The notes below the pieces were generated by a model. It was not told the DNA's origin, did not search any database, and saw only the letters and a program-made list of their open reading frames with translations. A stretch of 64,000 nt of DNA. Origin: Zygnema cylindricum (lineage: Eukaryota > Streptophyta > Zygnematophyceae > Zygnematales > Zygnemataceae). The first letter of the stretch is position 1. Each line of letters opens with the position of its first letter. Shown here piece by piece: positions 1-8,987 of this stretch. Location of the stretch: NCBI GenBank assembly GCA_037447655.1, contig JBBHKE010000417.1, positions 1-64,000 on the forward strand, given 5' to 3'. A program made the translations under genes and the position numbers.

Positions 1-541
1 AAAAAAAGGTTTTTAAATTCAATAAATATGAAATTATTTAATTTTGGTTAAATCTTTAATCTTAAATTATATCTGTCAATATATTAAAAAAAAAAAAAAA
101 ATGGGTTATTTATTATTTTCCAAAAATTCAGCTGGAAAGCCGTGATATTAAAAAAACTAAGGAAAACTATAAATCAAAATGTAGAATAAAAAAACTACCG
201 AGAGAAAACAATTTTAAATTGAAATTATAAAAAGTTTCAGTTTTGGTAGTGCTGCATTTTTAGTTATTACTAAATAATTTAGCAAATACTAATTACCCAA
301 AATTATTAAATCGTCGTTTCTCATCATGCTTTCAATAGTCAACTCTTGTACGGATGCAGTATTGTACTATTGACATTTCCGTAAATCCACAAAAGTACCA
401 AAAACAGGAGAGGAATTCGATGGATTTTGGAACAGAAGTCATAGACCAAAAAGTGCGAAACTTTTTTTTGGTAACCCCGAAACTTGAGCATATTATACCT
501 GGAAGACAACTATAATAGACATGTAATACACATAAATGCTA
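1..541. other. AT-rich DNA without a recognisable gene
   Basis: The stretch is A/T-rich with short homopolymer runs. No open frame of useful length and no repeat match to the rest of the window were seen. It is the left flank of the small inverted-repeat element starting at 542. Confidence 0.6.
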
Positions 542-741
542 CACCGTGTATCGCTATTAGTGTTAACTTAAAATATCAATTCTCCGTACACACTTCTTCG
601 ATTTTCAAATGGAGACCGCCAAAAGAAAGCTGAGAATCTTACCTTTCAATTGCAGCCGCCAGATTTACAATCCGACGTGTGTACGGAGAAAAAATGTTTT
701 GAACCATGAAAAAAAAATCAACACTAATAATGTGTGTGTGT
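542..741. mobile_element. MITE-like inverted-repeat element, copy 1
   Basis: Two nested pairs of inverted repeats are visible. The outer pair TATTAGTGTT (555-564) matches AACACTAATA (720-729). The inner pair TTCTCCGTACACAC (580-593) matches GTGTGTACGGAGAA (677-690) perfectly. The left end reads CACCGTGTATCG right after a TA dinucleotide. The interior is non-coding and is related, in inverted orientation, to 21712-21903. This is the structure of a non-autonomous DNA element; the right end is approximate. Confidence 0.6.
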
Positions 742-780
742 TGTAGTGTCGGTATAATGTGTGTATAATGTGTGTAATGT
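728..780. repeat. TG-rich simple repeat
   Basis: Short imperfect TGTG and TAATGTGTG iterations at the right edge of the inverted-repeat element. No function is inferred. Confidence 0.5.
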
Positions 781-885
781 CGTATATCGGTGGGGTTTTG
801 CCGATAACCGATGTCCTTTTTTTTGGCCTACCGATTGTCATGCCGTAAGACGTCGGCGAATATTATTATTTAATTGTATACTAAT

Positions 886-1251
886 TGACGTTTAGGTGAA
901 GTGACAAGTTCATATCCGAAAGTACAACTGGAGATGCATACGGGACAAAGATCGTATTATACTCCCGTACGGCACAGTGGGAACACGATGTGGAGTCCGC
1001 GTGGGACTAGACCGTGGTATGGCATCAGATGTCAGGAATTTAAACGGCTTCAAACCTGACACATGTCTGAAGTCATGAGCCCTCGGAGGTTCATGCATTA
1101 TTTTCGCTTAGCTTAGGGAGGGTTTTTATCCTCCAGGTGTAGATGTAAGGCATCCCGAGGCGGCCACGCAGCGGTCGTCTCTAGAAACTGGCAGCGTTTG
1201 CACATAGAAACCTGCATGCTCAGAGACACATAGGAATTAGCGTAGCTGTAC
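886..1251 (+). repeat. Gyp1 5' terminal repeat (LTR)
   Basis: About 366 bp closely matching 17486-17851. The shared block starts at TAATTGACGTTTAGG and stops abruptly after GTAGCTGTAC, where the two copies diverge. Flanks differ on both sides, as expected for LTRs. The usual TG start can be placed at 886, but the right end is not CA, so the true ends may be slightly different. Confidence 0.75.
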
Positions 1252-2361
1252 GGTTAGTGAAAGCATAGGATAAATGCCATTTGGCAAGATAGGAACTTTG
1301 CAAATTAAGTACGGGGATCCAACATTGGGAAGTTGTCGTTTTCTGGCAAGCTTTTTCTCGATATTTGTCGAGCCTTGTTACAATTAGGATTTCACCTAAA
1401 CATTTAGTGACAGGCTAGTTTTGAGTTAGGGTTTTCTTTCACACCCATAGTCTATGCTATTGGCTGTCTCTAAGCTCCATATTTTCTTTGTACCAAGTCC
1501 TCTTGTTTTCTTGCTGTCAGAGGGTTGACTTTGCAGTCTAGCTCTCCTCCAGTCTGGCCTAGGGGAATACCGGCTATCTCGACTCCTTCAACTAACTAAG
1601 GAAGGGTTATAGGGAAGGGCTCTTGCTTATTGGTTGGACTCCTGTAGGGAATATTAAAAGACTTCAGGGCCTAGTGGCTACTGTCGCAAATAATCCCGTA
1701 CTTAATTTGTTTTTCATTTCTAATTTTCTTTATTCGTTGTGTCAATTGTTTTCTTTCTGTCTAGTTTATTTTAATTTGTTTCATTTCTAATTTTCTTTAT
1801 TCCTTGTGTCTCATGTCTAGTTTGTTTTTCATTTGTTGGTAATTAAAAAAAAAAAAAACTTGTTATGCTTTGTTTTCATGTTATTTGTTGTCTAGTTTGT
1901 TTTTCAATTGTTCAATATGAGATTGTTGAACTGTCCAATATCGTTTTCTCTTCTTTCTTCCAACCTGATTAACTCACTCAGGACACCTAGAAAACTTAAA
2001 AACTTAAAATAAAAAAAAAAAAGAAACCTCAAATATATATCAATATATAAAGTAAGTTGCACGAGTTATAACATCGAATTATCGTTGCTTTATTGACAGG
2101 TAGGGCGTGGCATAGCGTTGATACGCGTAACATAACAGGCTAATAACTACGTTGGTATTTTGAGCTGTGATCTTTTCTCGACAATTCCGGAATTGGAGGG
2201 AGGTTGGAGTATCACAGGGAGACCTTACCAGGTGAGTAGTCGGGTCCTTGTGGTTGCACGCGCGTGATAGGTTGTTAAGTGCGGTAACCTAGAGGGGTTA
2301 GGATCCAACCGAAGGCTGTGCTTTCCTTTCCGCATAGGCATTGTGGTTGCATTTTCTTAAG

Positions 2362-2569
2362 ATCTGACCGTGATTGGTCTTGGATAACGACTTTTTGTCT
2401 ATTACATCTGGCCTTGTTGGGCCTGGATAATTTCCTGTTTTATTACATCTGGCCTTGTGGGCCTTAGATAGTTTCATGTTTTACTACATCTGGCCTTATG
2501 GGCCTTGAATAGTTTCCTGTTTCATTCAATCTGGCCACAAGTGGCCTTGCATAGGTGACATGTTTTTTC
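2362..2569 (+). repeat. 41-bp tandem repeat in the Gyp1 leader
   Basis: Five units begin with ATCTG at 2362, 2406, 2447, 2488 and 2529, so spacing is 44, 41, 41 and 41 bp. Each holds a GGCC...GGCC pair that could fold locally. Related but scattered ATCT-GCC motifs occur in the Gyp2 leader around 60250-60440. Confidence 0.75.
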
Positions 2570-2665
2570 TTGGAGTGGCTTGAAATGACTTATTGTGGTA
2601 TTGCTCTTGCATAGGTGACATGTTTTTTCTTGGAGTGGCTTGAAATGACTTATTGTGGTATTGCT
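2546..2665 (+). repeat. Perfect 60-bp tandem duplication
   Basis: Positions 2546-2605 and 2606-2665 are the same 60 bases. Identity suggests a recent slip or unequal exchange in the leader. Confidence 0.9.
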
Positions 2666-3414
2666 TAGATCTGGCTGTGAACATCCTTGTTAGGGGTGTT
2701 CACGATTAGACTAACCCCGGTGATACAGAATAGATCAAATCGTTTACGGGGGTGCCTGTTTGCGTGAATTTGAAGACTTCCTGTGTGATTTTAATATTAG
2801 ATCCGGCAGTGGGCATTTGCACACTGACCCTGAGTAGGGTACGACAGCTAGTTGCATCCGGTAGACTGTCTGCTTACCTGCCAACAGAATGGAACAATTT
2901 ACCGCCGTTTCCAGCTGGTACCACTAAAAGCTCTAGTCTTTACCGTGGACCGGACCATGATTTGATTCCCGCCCGCTCACCTCCTGTCCAATTTCGTCAT
3001 ACCGCTCAGTCTCGGCTTACAAGTTCACGCGACTCTAGATCAGGTATTACCACCACATATAGATCTACATCATTTGTCTCTTCGTCTTCTTCCTATAGCT
3101 GGGGGGAAGATTCGGACATAGACTCCCTTGATATCCGGGATCTAAATCTACCGCCTTCTCCTTTTCTTTTGGGCGGAAATATGCACACTAACTCCGATTC
3201 CTTTTTTGTGGATATGGCCTCGTCCATAGACACCGGAGGAGGTAGAAATCAGTTTTGTTTTTCGGGTCTCAAAGACACTATGTCCTTGTCACATTTTCGC
3301 ATGCTTTTTGATACTGAGATGCGCGATCTCGCATTTCGGTATCAAGACCGTTATGATTTACGGGTTGTTTTTTCGTTACTTGGGGGATACCTTAGAGGAT
3401 CTACCCTATCTGTA

Positions 3415-3516
3415 TATACACGGAAATATGCAGCAATTTGTGTTATGACAGAAATGGCACCCGCATATACACGGAAATATGCAGCAATTTGTGTTATGAC
3501 AGAAATGGCACCCGTA
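3415..3516 (+). repeat. In-frame 51-bp tandem duplication inside gag
   Basis: 3415-3465 and 3466-3516 differ by about one base. They duplicate 17 residues (YTRKYAAICVMTEMAP plus one) without changing frame. Gyp2 has a single copy at the equivalent point (YSRKYHGILAMTEFSP). Confidence 0.85.
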
Positions 3517-4217
3517 TATTTTGGATCTTTAGCTATAACAGGCAGTCCAGAAACTCTTTTCCAAGCCTCGGTACCCGCAGTTTATGACTTTGCAGGTAAC
3601 CAAATTTCACCTGAAATACCTAAGATCCCTCATCAGTTCGTCGTTGCGGCTCGGGCAGCAATTCCAACTCGCCCTGCAATACTGGTTCCTCTAAGGGACC
3701 CAGTATCATTTGTCTTCAGTTTATTACAGGAAGAGTACCGAATGCAGAATCCCGATCAGGTTAAGAGAACTAATGAATTTCGAACGTCGCCCAGACAAAA
3801 CCGCTCCGGCATTACGAGCACGTATAGAAACATTACGTGAAGCACTGCCAGATCTCATGTTAGACGCAGAGGCAGTACAGAAATTTGTGGGGCAATTTCT
3901 TACCCAATCTCGACGTTTCATTCAAAGCCATTTGACTGAGGCATATGGCCTCAAATTTACTTTCGAGCAGGCTGCAGATATGCCGTACGGTATGAAATGC
4001 AGACCAGTTGGTGGGACGCTCATGAGCAACCTAAGTCTTCTCATAACGCAAACCCGAATCCTAATCCTAATCCACGCAACCCATGGCCCAATCCGAGACC
4101 TCAAATGGCTCGAGCCATGGGAACATTACCAACGACCCCTGGTGTTCGTATATGCTTCCGATGTGGTAACAGTGGTCATGACGCACGCGGCTGTCCGGAT
4201 AAGACTGCCAAGGGTCA

Positions 4218-4405
4218 CATTGTAATCAAACAGGGCATTATGTACGTCGATGTCACATTAAAAATCCCAATTTGAGTTTTCAAAATCAAATAAAAAATGA
4301 CGAGGTGTTCTCATTGTAATCAAACAGGTCATTATGTACTTCGACGTCACATTAAATATCTCGATTGCAGTTATCAAAATCAAATCAAAAACGGCGGTAT
4401 ACTTG
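4218..4405 (+). repeat. Diverged 94-bp tandem duplication over zinc knuckle 2
   Basis: CATTGTAATCAAACAG occurs at 4218 and 4312, and similarity continues for about 90 bases after each. The first copy has decayed more (stops in frame). Gyp2 has one copy, so this is a Gyp1-specific duplication. Confidence 0.75.
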
Positions 4406-4836
4406 CTCGCTCGCCGAAATTGGTCACTCCACCCAAAAGGGCAGAGAAAGACAACCCTCCAAAATTCAGCAGGAGGGACCGAGAGAAAGCCGAGATGCAG
4501 GCTACCATGGCGGCCATGATGAAGGAACAGTTTGCCGCGCTTATGGCGCAGGTCAAACCGCAATTAACTGGAATAGCCCGAACTGTGGTCCATATTCCCT
4601 CCTTCGCTGGTCGATCTCTTTGGGAGTCAACTATCCAACTGCGGGCAGCTGAGTTTAAAGGGACTCACGATCATAATCGCAAGTCAAAATTCATTAACAC
4701 GCGTATCCTATTATCGTTTGCCAAAGAACCTTGCTCACCTATTCCAGAAACGGCCTGAAGCATCACCGCCGAAGCATTAACAATTCTGGAGAGGAGCATA
4801 CAAGACACCTATAAGGTCAAAAAACGTTTATCAATC

Positions 4837-5300
4837 TTGTGCACCATGCTTCCCGAACATAGCAACGAAAAAACTGTAGATCTAACCCCTTCAGCAGTGG
4901 CGTTACTGGCACTTCAAAACCATCGTAATGCCCTCTGCTTTCAAGCTATTACTTTTGAAGAGCGTTCTAGCCTCACTCCTCACATCAGTTTCCTAGATAA
5001 TAACTTGGGCGTTTTTACAATTAATGGGGTTGCTCCGGCGTTGCCTCTCATGGACACGGGCGCAAAACCTATTATCCTCGGGTAAGAATTTGCCATAAAA
5101 ATAGGTCTTACAGCAGATAAGCTACAACCCACTACCACACGTCTGTTGACTTTTGCAGGTACCACAGAGCCGATCCTCGGTATTATGACAAAACCAATCT
5201 GTTTTCAATTTCAGAGTCAGTCAGCGACCGATTTCGCAGAAATATATGATCATGCCTTGGTCACCAAGTGTAGTGATTATGAATGTCAATGGTCAAGACG
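4837..5300 (+). pseudogene. Gyp1 aspartic protease, broken
   Basis: An 82-codon open stretch 4837-5085 ends soon after the active-site motif MDTGAKP (Asp codon 5053-5055). In-frame continuation past the stop (GLTADKLQPTTTRLLTFAG) looks like the flap and body of a retropepsin. Retropepsins mature the Gag-Pol polyprotein as dimers. From 5300 to 5635 the reading frames are too damaged to assign. Confidence 0.65.
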
Positions 5301-5635
5301 CCATTTTCCGAGCTAGCGGAGGTGATATAATGACTTACATTTCTTCAGACTGGAATCAACTTCGAACCTAAAATTTGCTTTTACCCTTATTCTATTTCGG
5401 AACCCATGCCTATTACCGCCCATTCGGCGCTGATCTTGCCAGCCTATGTCGCAATTGGCATAGGTGCAGACATCTTTGAATCTCTAACAGCGGATGAAAT
5501 CTCACCAAATCCCTCGGGTTTACCATAATTATTTTGTACATTCCGATTTACCATTAACTCTTCGGATTTTGACGACTATACAAATTTACTATTCCAATTC
5601 CTTTCTCCAATATTCTAGATCCACCCTTCATTACG

Positions 5636-6660
5636 ATGGATCCTTTTGGGTTCGTGCCCATTAAATGGAAACCGGTCAGTTTGCAACCTCACCAGAATGG
5701 TCTTGTTATTTTAGACCTTTTCGCAGGAATCGGTACTTCACTTCTCTCTTCCCTGCGGAACGGGCTTATTATTAAACACTATTATTCGTTAGATATTGAT
5801 CCCTTGGCTAGGTGCGCTCAGCTGCTTCACTGTCAAATCTTGCATGAACAATATCCACACGTTTTACCACAGTCCGCTTTTCACGACATGCATTCGGCTC
5901 TACCATAGGATATCCGCCTAATAGGAAATCACCATTTGTTGGAATTAGATACAATCGATCTCTTTTTTGCGGGATGGGGAATGTCAAGGTATGTCAAGAG
6001 CCGGGAAAGGTTTGGGTCTTGCGGATTCACGTACTAAGTTTTTTTTGGAGGTGGTGCGTCTTATCCACTTATTCTAAAAATTGGACCGTCCTTTTAGATA
6101 CCTCTTAGAAAACGTCACAGCTTATAATGACCCTCAACCCATGGTCCTCACAGATTACAAACGCATTGAATCATTAATTGGTCCACCATTGATCATTGAT
6201 GCCGCATGCCACGGTTCGCTGGCCCACCAGGTTCGTTCCAAATGGACTAACCAAGTGGACATAGGCCGGCTCAGAGAAGTTAACCTCGCTGTCCGATCAC
6301 CTAACCTGTCCATTCAAATGCACTTCTTCCATTTCATAAAGTCCAAACATGTATCCAAACAGATTATCCCCTTGCTTTTTGTTTTAATATCCTTGGCCAG
6401 CCACTACGTGCACTCCCCACACTAGTCGCATATCCGCACTCTCACGCATATTCCCATAACGGACCGCGCATGCTGCAAAATACACATACATGTAGCTTAG
6501 AAGAATCTATTGTTGCAGAACAGGAACACCTCTTACATTTTATCCCAGGCACCACTACTGCTCCAGGACTTACCGAGCGGCAACGTTGGACCTTACTTGG
6601 TCATGTCATGGACCCGCAATCATTGTCATTTGTCTTAGGCATGGGGTTTGTAGCCGGTGG
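5636..6660 (+). pseudogene. DNMT3-like C5-cytosine methyltransferase domain inside gypsy pol, broken
   Basis: Motifs appear in the order of a C5 DNA methyltransferase. Motif I DLFAGIGT is at 5714-5737 (AdoMet binding). Motif II-like SLDIDPLARC starts at 5786. Motif IV is IDLFFAGW at 5954-5977, followed after a one-base frame slip by CQGMSRAGKGLGLADSR (Cys codon 5982-5984, the expected catalytic residue). Motif VI is LLENV near 6105-6116. The motif VIII-like stretch AHQVRSKWTN is at 6222-6251. A motif X-like segment LLGHVMD, near 6593-6613, lies in the same frame as the RT. The DAxxxxSxAHxxR...WxN pattern and short target-recognition region fit DNMT3 rather than DNMT1. Stops at 5906 and 6075 and frame changes near 5980 and 6430 mean this copy is inactive. 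It sits between protease and RT in one orientation, so it is part of Pol, not a stray host gene. Confidence 0.82.
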
Positions 6661-7947
6661 ATACGCACAGAACTATCCGATACCACCAAGTATACACCAT
6701 TTCATTTCCGAATCCTCACCTTCTCTTTGGGGTACAACTTTTCAGCTCGCTCTTTTTCCTTTTCGCGCTAAGTTTGACACAGATCACACTATTTATGATT
6801 TTATGGAACCTAGTCACATGAGTTGGTCCCTCCCAGCATACACAGCTGGTAGATCTCACATATCGGTACGGGCATCACCACACTTGACAGTTGCATTTCC
6901 ATCTAGAAGTTGGCATCATGTAGTAAAATGTTCACATCAGCTCCCAGTAAAGTATGAGTTGGGACACTCTTTAATAGCGGATGAGCACATAGCATTTGCA
7001 CAGGCCATGGAAGCCATGACCATCGCCACACCCGAAAAACCGACATGGAAATTCGGAACGGGACTAACAAAGCCGGAACACGAAATTTTAGATGAAGTCA
7101 TAAACCGTCAAATAGATGCATTCGCTTTCTCCATGAAAGACTTAGGTCGATACACCACTTACAGAATGTCCATTGACCTACAAGATGAAAAACCTATATT
7201 TAAGCCAAAGCATCGCCTATCAGAAACTGAATGGGAATCCTTGGACAAACGATGCGCAGAATTAGAAGAGGCAGGTCTGATCTTTAGGTCCGATTCCACC
7301 TTTGCGGCGCCCGCTGTTATGCCCCGTAAAAAAGAAGCGGAAGGGAGTTTTAAAGAACGTCGCATGTGTGGGGACTATTGAGAACTCAATTTGCGTACAA
7401 TCCACGACCGACATCCAATGCCGTTGGCTTAGGATATTTTTTATCATGTTGGAGGAGTTAAATATTTCATCATCATAGATCTCCGACAGGGATTTATTCA
7501 AATCGAAATAGAGGAAAAAGATCGACACATGACTGCATTTTGGGGTAGTGACGGACGTTGGGAATGGGCAGATATGCCCTTTGGACTGAAAAATGCACCG
7601 GCAGTATTCCAGAAAGTCATGGACTCAGTCTTGGGGGGATGTAAGCTTGCCCGTTGGTGTATCGACGATCTAATCATCGCTTCATCCTCTATAGAGGAAC
7701 ATGGAGTGCATATAGAGTGAGTCTTGAAGGAATTAAAAAAGGTAGGACTCAAATATCATCCTGCCAAATGGACTTTCGCGGCCGAAGGCGTACCATATCT
7801 TGGGCATTTTATCTCGTCCGAAGGAATTACCCCACTAGAAGTCAGAGTGGAAGCGATTAGTAAACTATCGGCCCCAACTGATTTGACTAGCCTGCGTGCA
7901 TTCCTAGGGTTGGCCATTTTTTATCGGAGGTTTGTTCCTAGTTTTAG
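6661..7947 (+). pseudogene. pol: Gyp1 reverse transcriptase, N-terminal part
   Basis: The open frame 6470-7381 carries the end of the methyltransferase and then RT fingers (YRMSIDLQDEKPIFKPKHRL, AAPAVMPRKKE). After a stop at 7379 the palm continues with IIIDLRQGFIQIEI and MPFGLKNAPAVFQKVMD, both gypsy RT hallmarks. The catalytic YxDD box reads CIDD near 7660: Tyr has become Cys. A stop at 7718 is followed in frame by the thumb (YLGHFISSEGITP). The domain is cut at 7947 and resumes at 15471. Confidence 0.85.
7943..7947. other. Target-site duplication of CopA1 (left)
   Basis: TTTAG at 7943-7947 is repeated as TTTAG at 15471-15475 on the far side of CopA1. Five bases is the usual copia length. 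Confidence 0.85.
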
Positions 7948-8166
7948 TGTAGAAATTAATGGTACATTTTTTAGTATTTTCTAGGTCTAAATAGAAATAT
8001 AGAAAGAAGCCGAGGCATCTACCTCTAACTTCTCTCTCCAAACTCTCAAACTTGTCGCAGTCACTGAGAAATTGGAGAGGGAGCTAGAGCCATAGCTACC
8101 TAGGCTATCCAGAGGTTTACGGGAAATTTATATAAATTAAAGGGTTTATTTTATCTATAATATATG

Positions 8167-8245
8167 TGCCGGCCGCAGGATTTGATCCCTGTACCTACCG
8201 GCCGGCAGACATCAGATAGCCGGTAGCCTTAGCCGTTAAGTCTAG
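8167..8245 (-). other. Antisense tRNA-like module in the LTR
   Basis: Read on the - strand, an A-box-like TAGACTTAACGGCTAAGGC (8226-8244) is followed by a T-arm-like CAGGGATCAAATCCTG (8176-8191) with a B-box-like core, then CCGGCA. A CCGGC/GCCGG pair lies between them. No 5' acceptor strand pairs with the 3' end, so it is not a working tRNA. Equivalent modules lie at about 13081-13158 and 14630-14709 and in other LTR families here. Confidence 0.5.
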
Positions 8246-8530
8246 GACTAGTATTACGTAGTATATAATTTGATATTTATTTATACATGTATGCGTAGGA
8301 TTAATCATTTAACTCTAATTTATTACGGGATACATAGATCCGGTAATGTGTAAAGTACGGATTAGAGTACGGATAGAAAATCAATACATCGCATTTATTT
8401 CTTAATTGAAACGAATGTCGCACAAGTTTTTATTACGGCTACGATTAAATCCTGATTTAATCGGACGGTCGGAATTAGCGCCGAGATCGCGGAAGAAGAT
8501 TACGGCAGTTTGTGGCCATCGCCACATCGG

Positions 8531-8545
8531 ATGACACGTGGCGAA
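8531..8545 (+). promoter_or_regulatory. G-box/ABRE-like motif in LTR
   Basis: ATGACACGTGGCGAA contains CACGTG with the ACGTGGC extension bound by plant bZIP factors. The same ATGACACGTGGC word is found in the LTRs at 42141-42154 and the other array LTRs (opposite strand), 26485-26498 (opposite strand) and 62684-62695. Confidence 0.5.
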
Positions 8546-8630
8546 ATTACATTGGATCGTGGAATCTCCGGAGATTATGGCACCGAATCCGGATATGACA
8601 TGTGTCGACATTTAGGCCATGTCGTACAAT

Positions 8631-8674
8631 GTCCGTACCTAAAGTACACCGGCAGCTGTACTTTTGCGTACGGA
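8631..8674. promoter_or_regulatory. Conserved GTAC hairpin in LTR
   Basis: Left arm GTCCGTACCTAAAGTACAC (8631-8649) pairs imperfectly with right arm GTACTTTTGCGTACGGA (8658-8674). Similar hairpins with different loops occur in the array LTRs (42012-42051 in the first), near 26347-26390 and near 62764-62815. Confidence 0.5.
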
Positions 8675-8987
8675 ACTGTATTCTGATTGGTTCCGTACAT
8701 CAGTAGATAGAGTCTGTGAGAGAGATAGGACTTAGAAAAATTAGGAGATAGGACCCTCTCTCCCAGAGAGCTTCTGTACAAAAGGTGAACTTTGACCCTC
8801 CATAACTTACTGCTCAGGAGAACAAATTCAGAGATTCTTTTTGCTATCGACTCAGGGGAGCCTTGCCTTCACACGGGTTCAGGTGGTTAGGGTTTTTGTT
8901 TGCCAGGGTGGCAGTTATTTTTGCTGAAACAAAAAGGGGTCAAGATTATCCTAGAGGCTTCTTGGAAGCTGTCTACTTTGAGGACTT

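Larger units (their letters stand above)
1252..2877 (+). other. Gyp1 untranslated leader
   Basis: Non-coding T-rich DNA between the LTR and gag, with many TTTGTTTTTCATTTC-like runs. It shares landmarks with the leader of Gyp2 near 59370-59420 (a CTAGTGGCTA segment after GGAATAT) and carries two tandem repeats listed separately. No match to a tRNA 3' end was found next to the LTR. Confidence 0.6.
2878..4758 (+). pseudogene. gag: Gyp1 gag (capsid and nucleocapsid), broken
   Basis: The main frame 2878-3770 matches the Gag of Gyp2 over blocks such as SLSHFRMLFDTEMRDLAF and ARAAIPTRP. Gyp2 starts with ATG-PTDW; the same point here is CTG at 2878, so the start codon appears lost. The open frame can be read upstream to 2752, but that part has no counterpart. 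Homology moves to a second frame near 3765 (RIETLREALPDL) and to a third near 3995. A CX2CX4HX4C zinc knuckle (CFRCGNSGHDARGC) lies near 4153-4195; a second, near 4303, has lost its last Cys (Arg instead). A coiled, Met/Gln-rich tail follows to 4758. In an intact element this protein would coat the RNA. Confidence 0.75.

Noticed and set aside
2752-2877. Upstream extension of Gyp1 gag
   Set aside because: The frame is open but starts with GTG, has no match in Gyp2 Gag and belongs to the leader.
5636-6660. A host DNA methyltransferase gene
   Set aside because: It lies between retroviral-type protease and RT on the same strand, shares a frame with the RT and has no flanking host exons.
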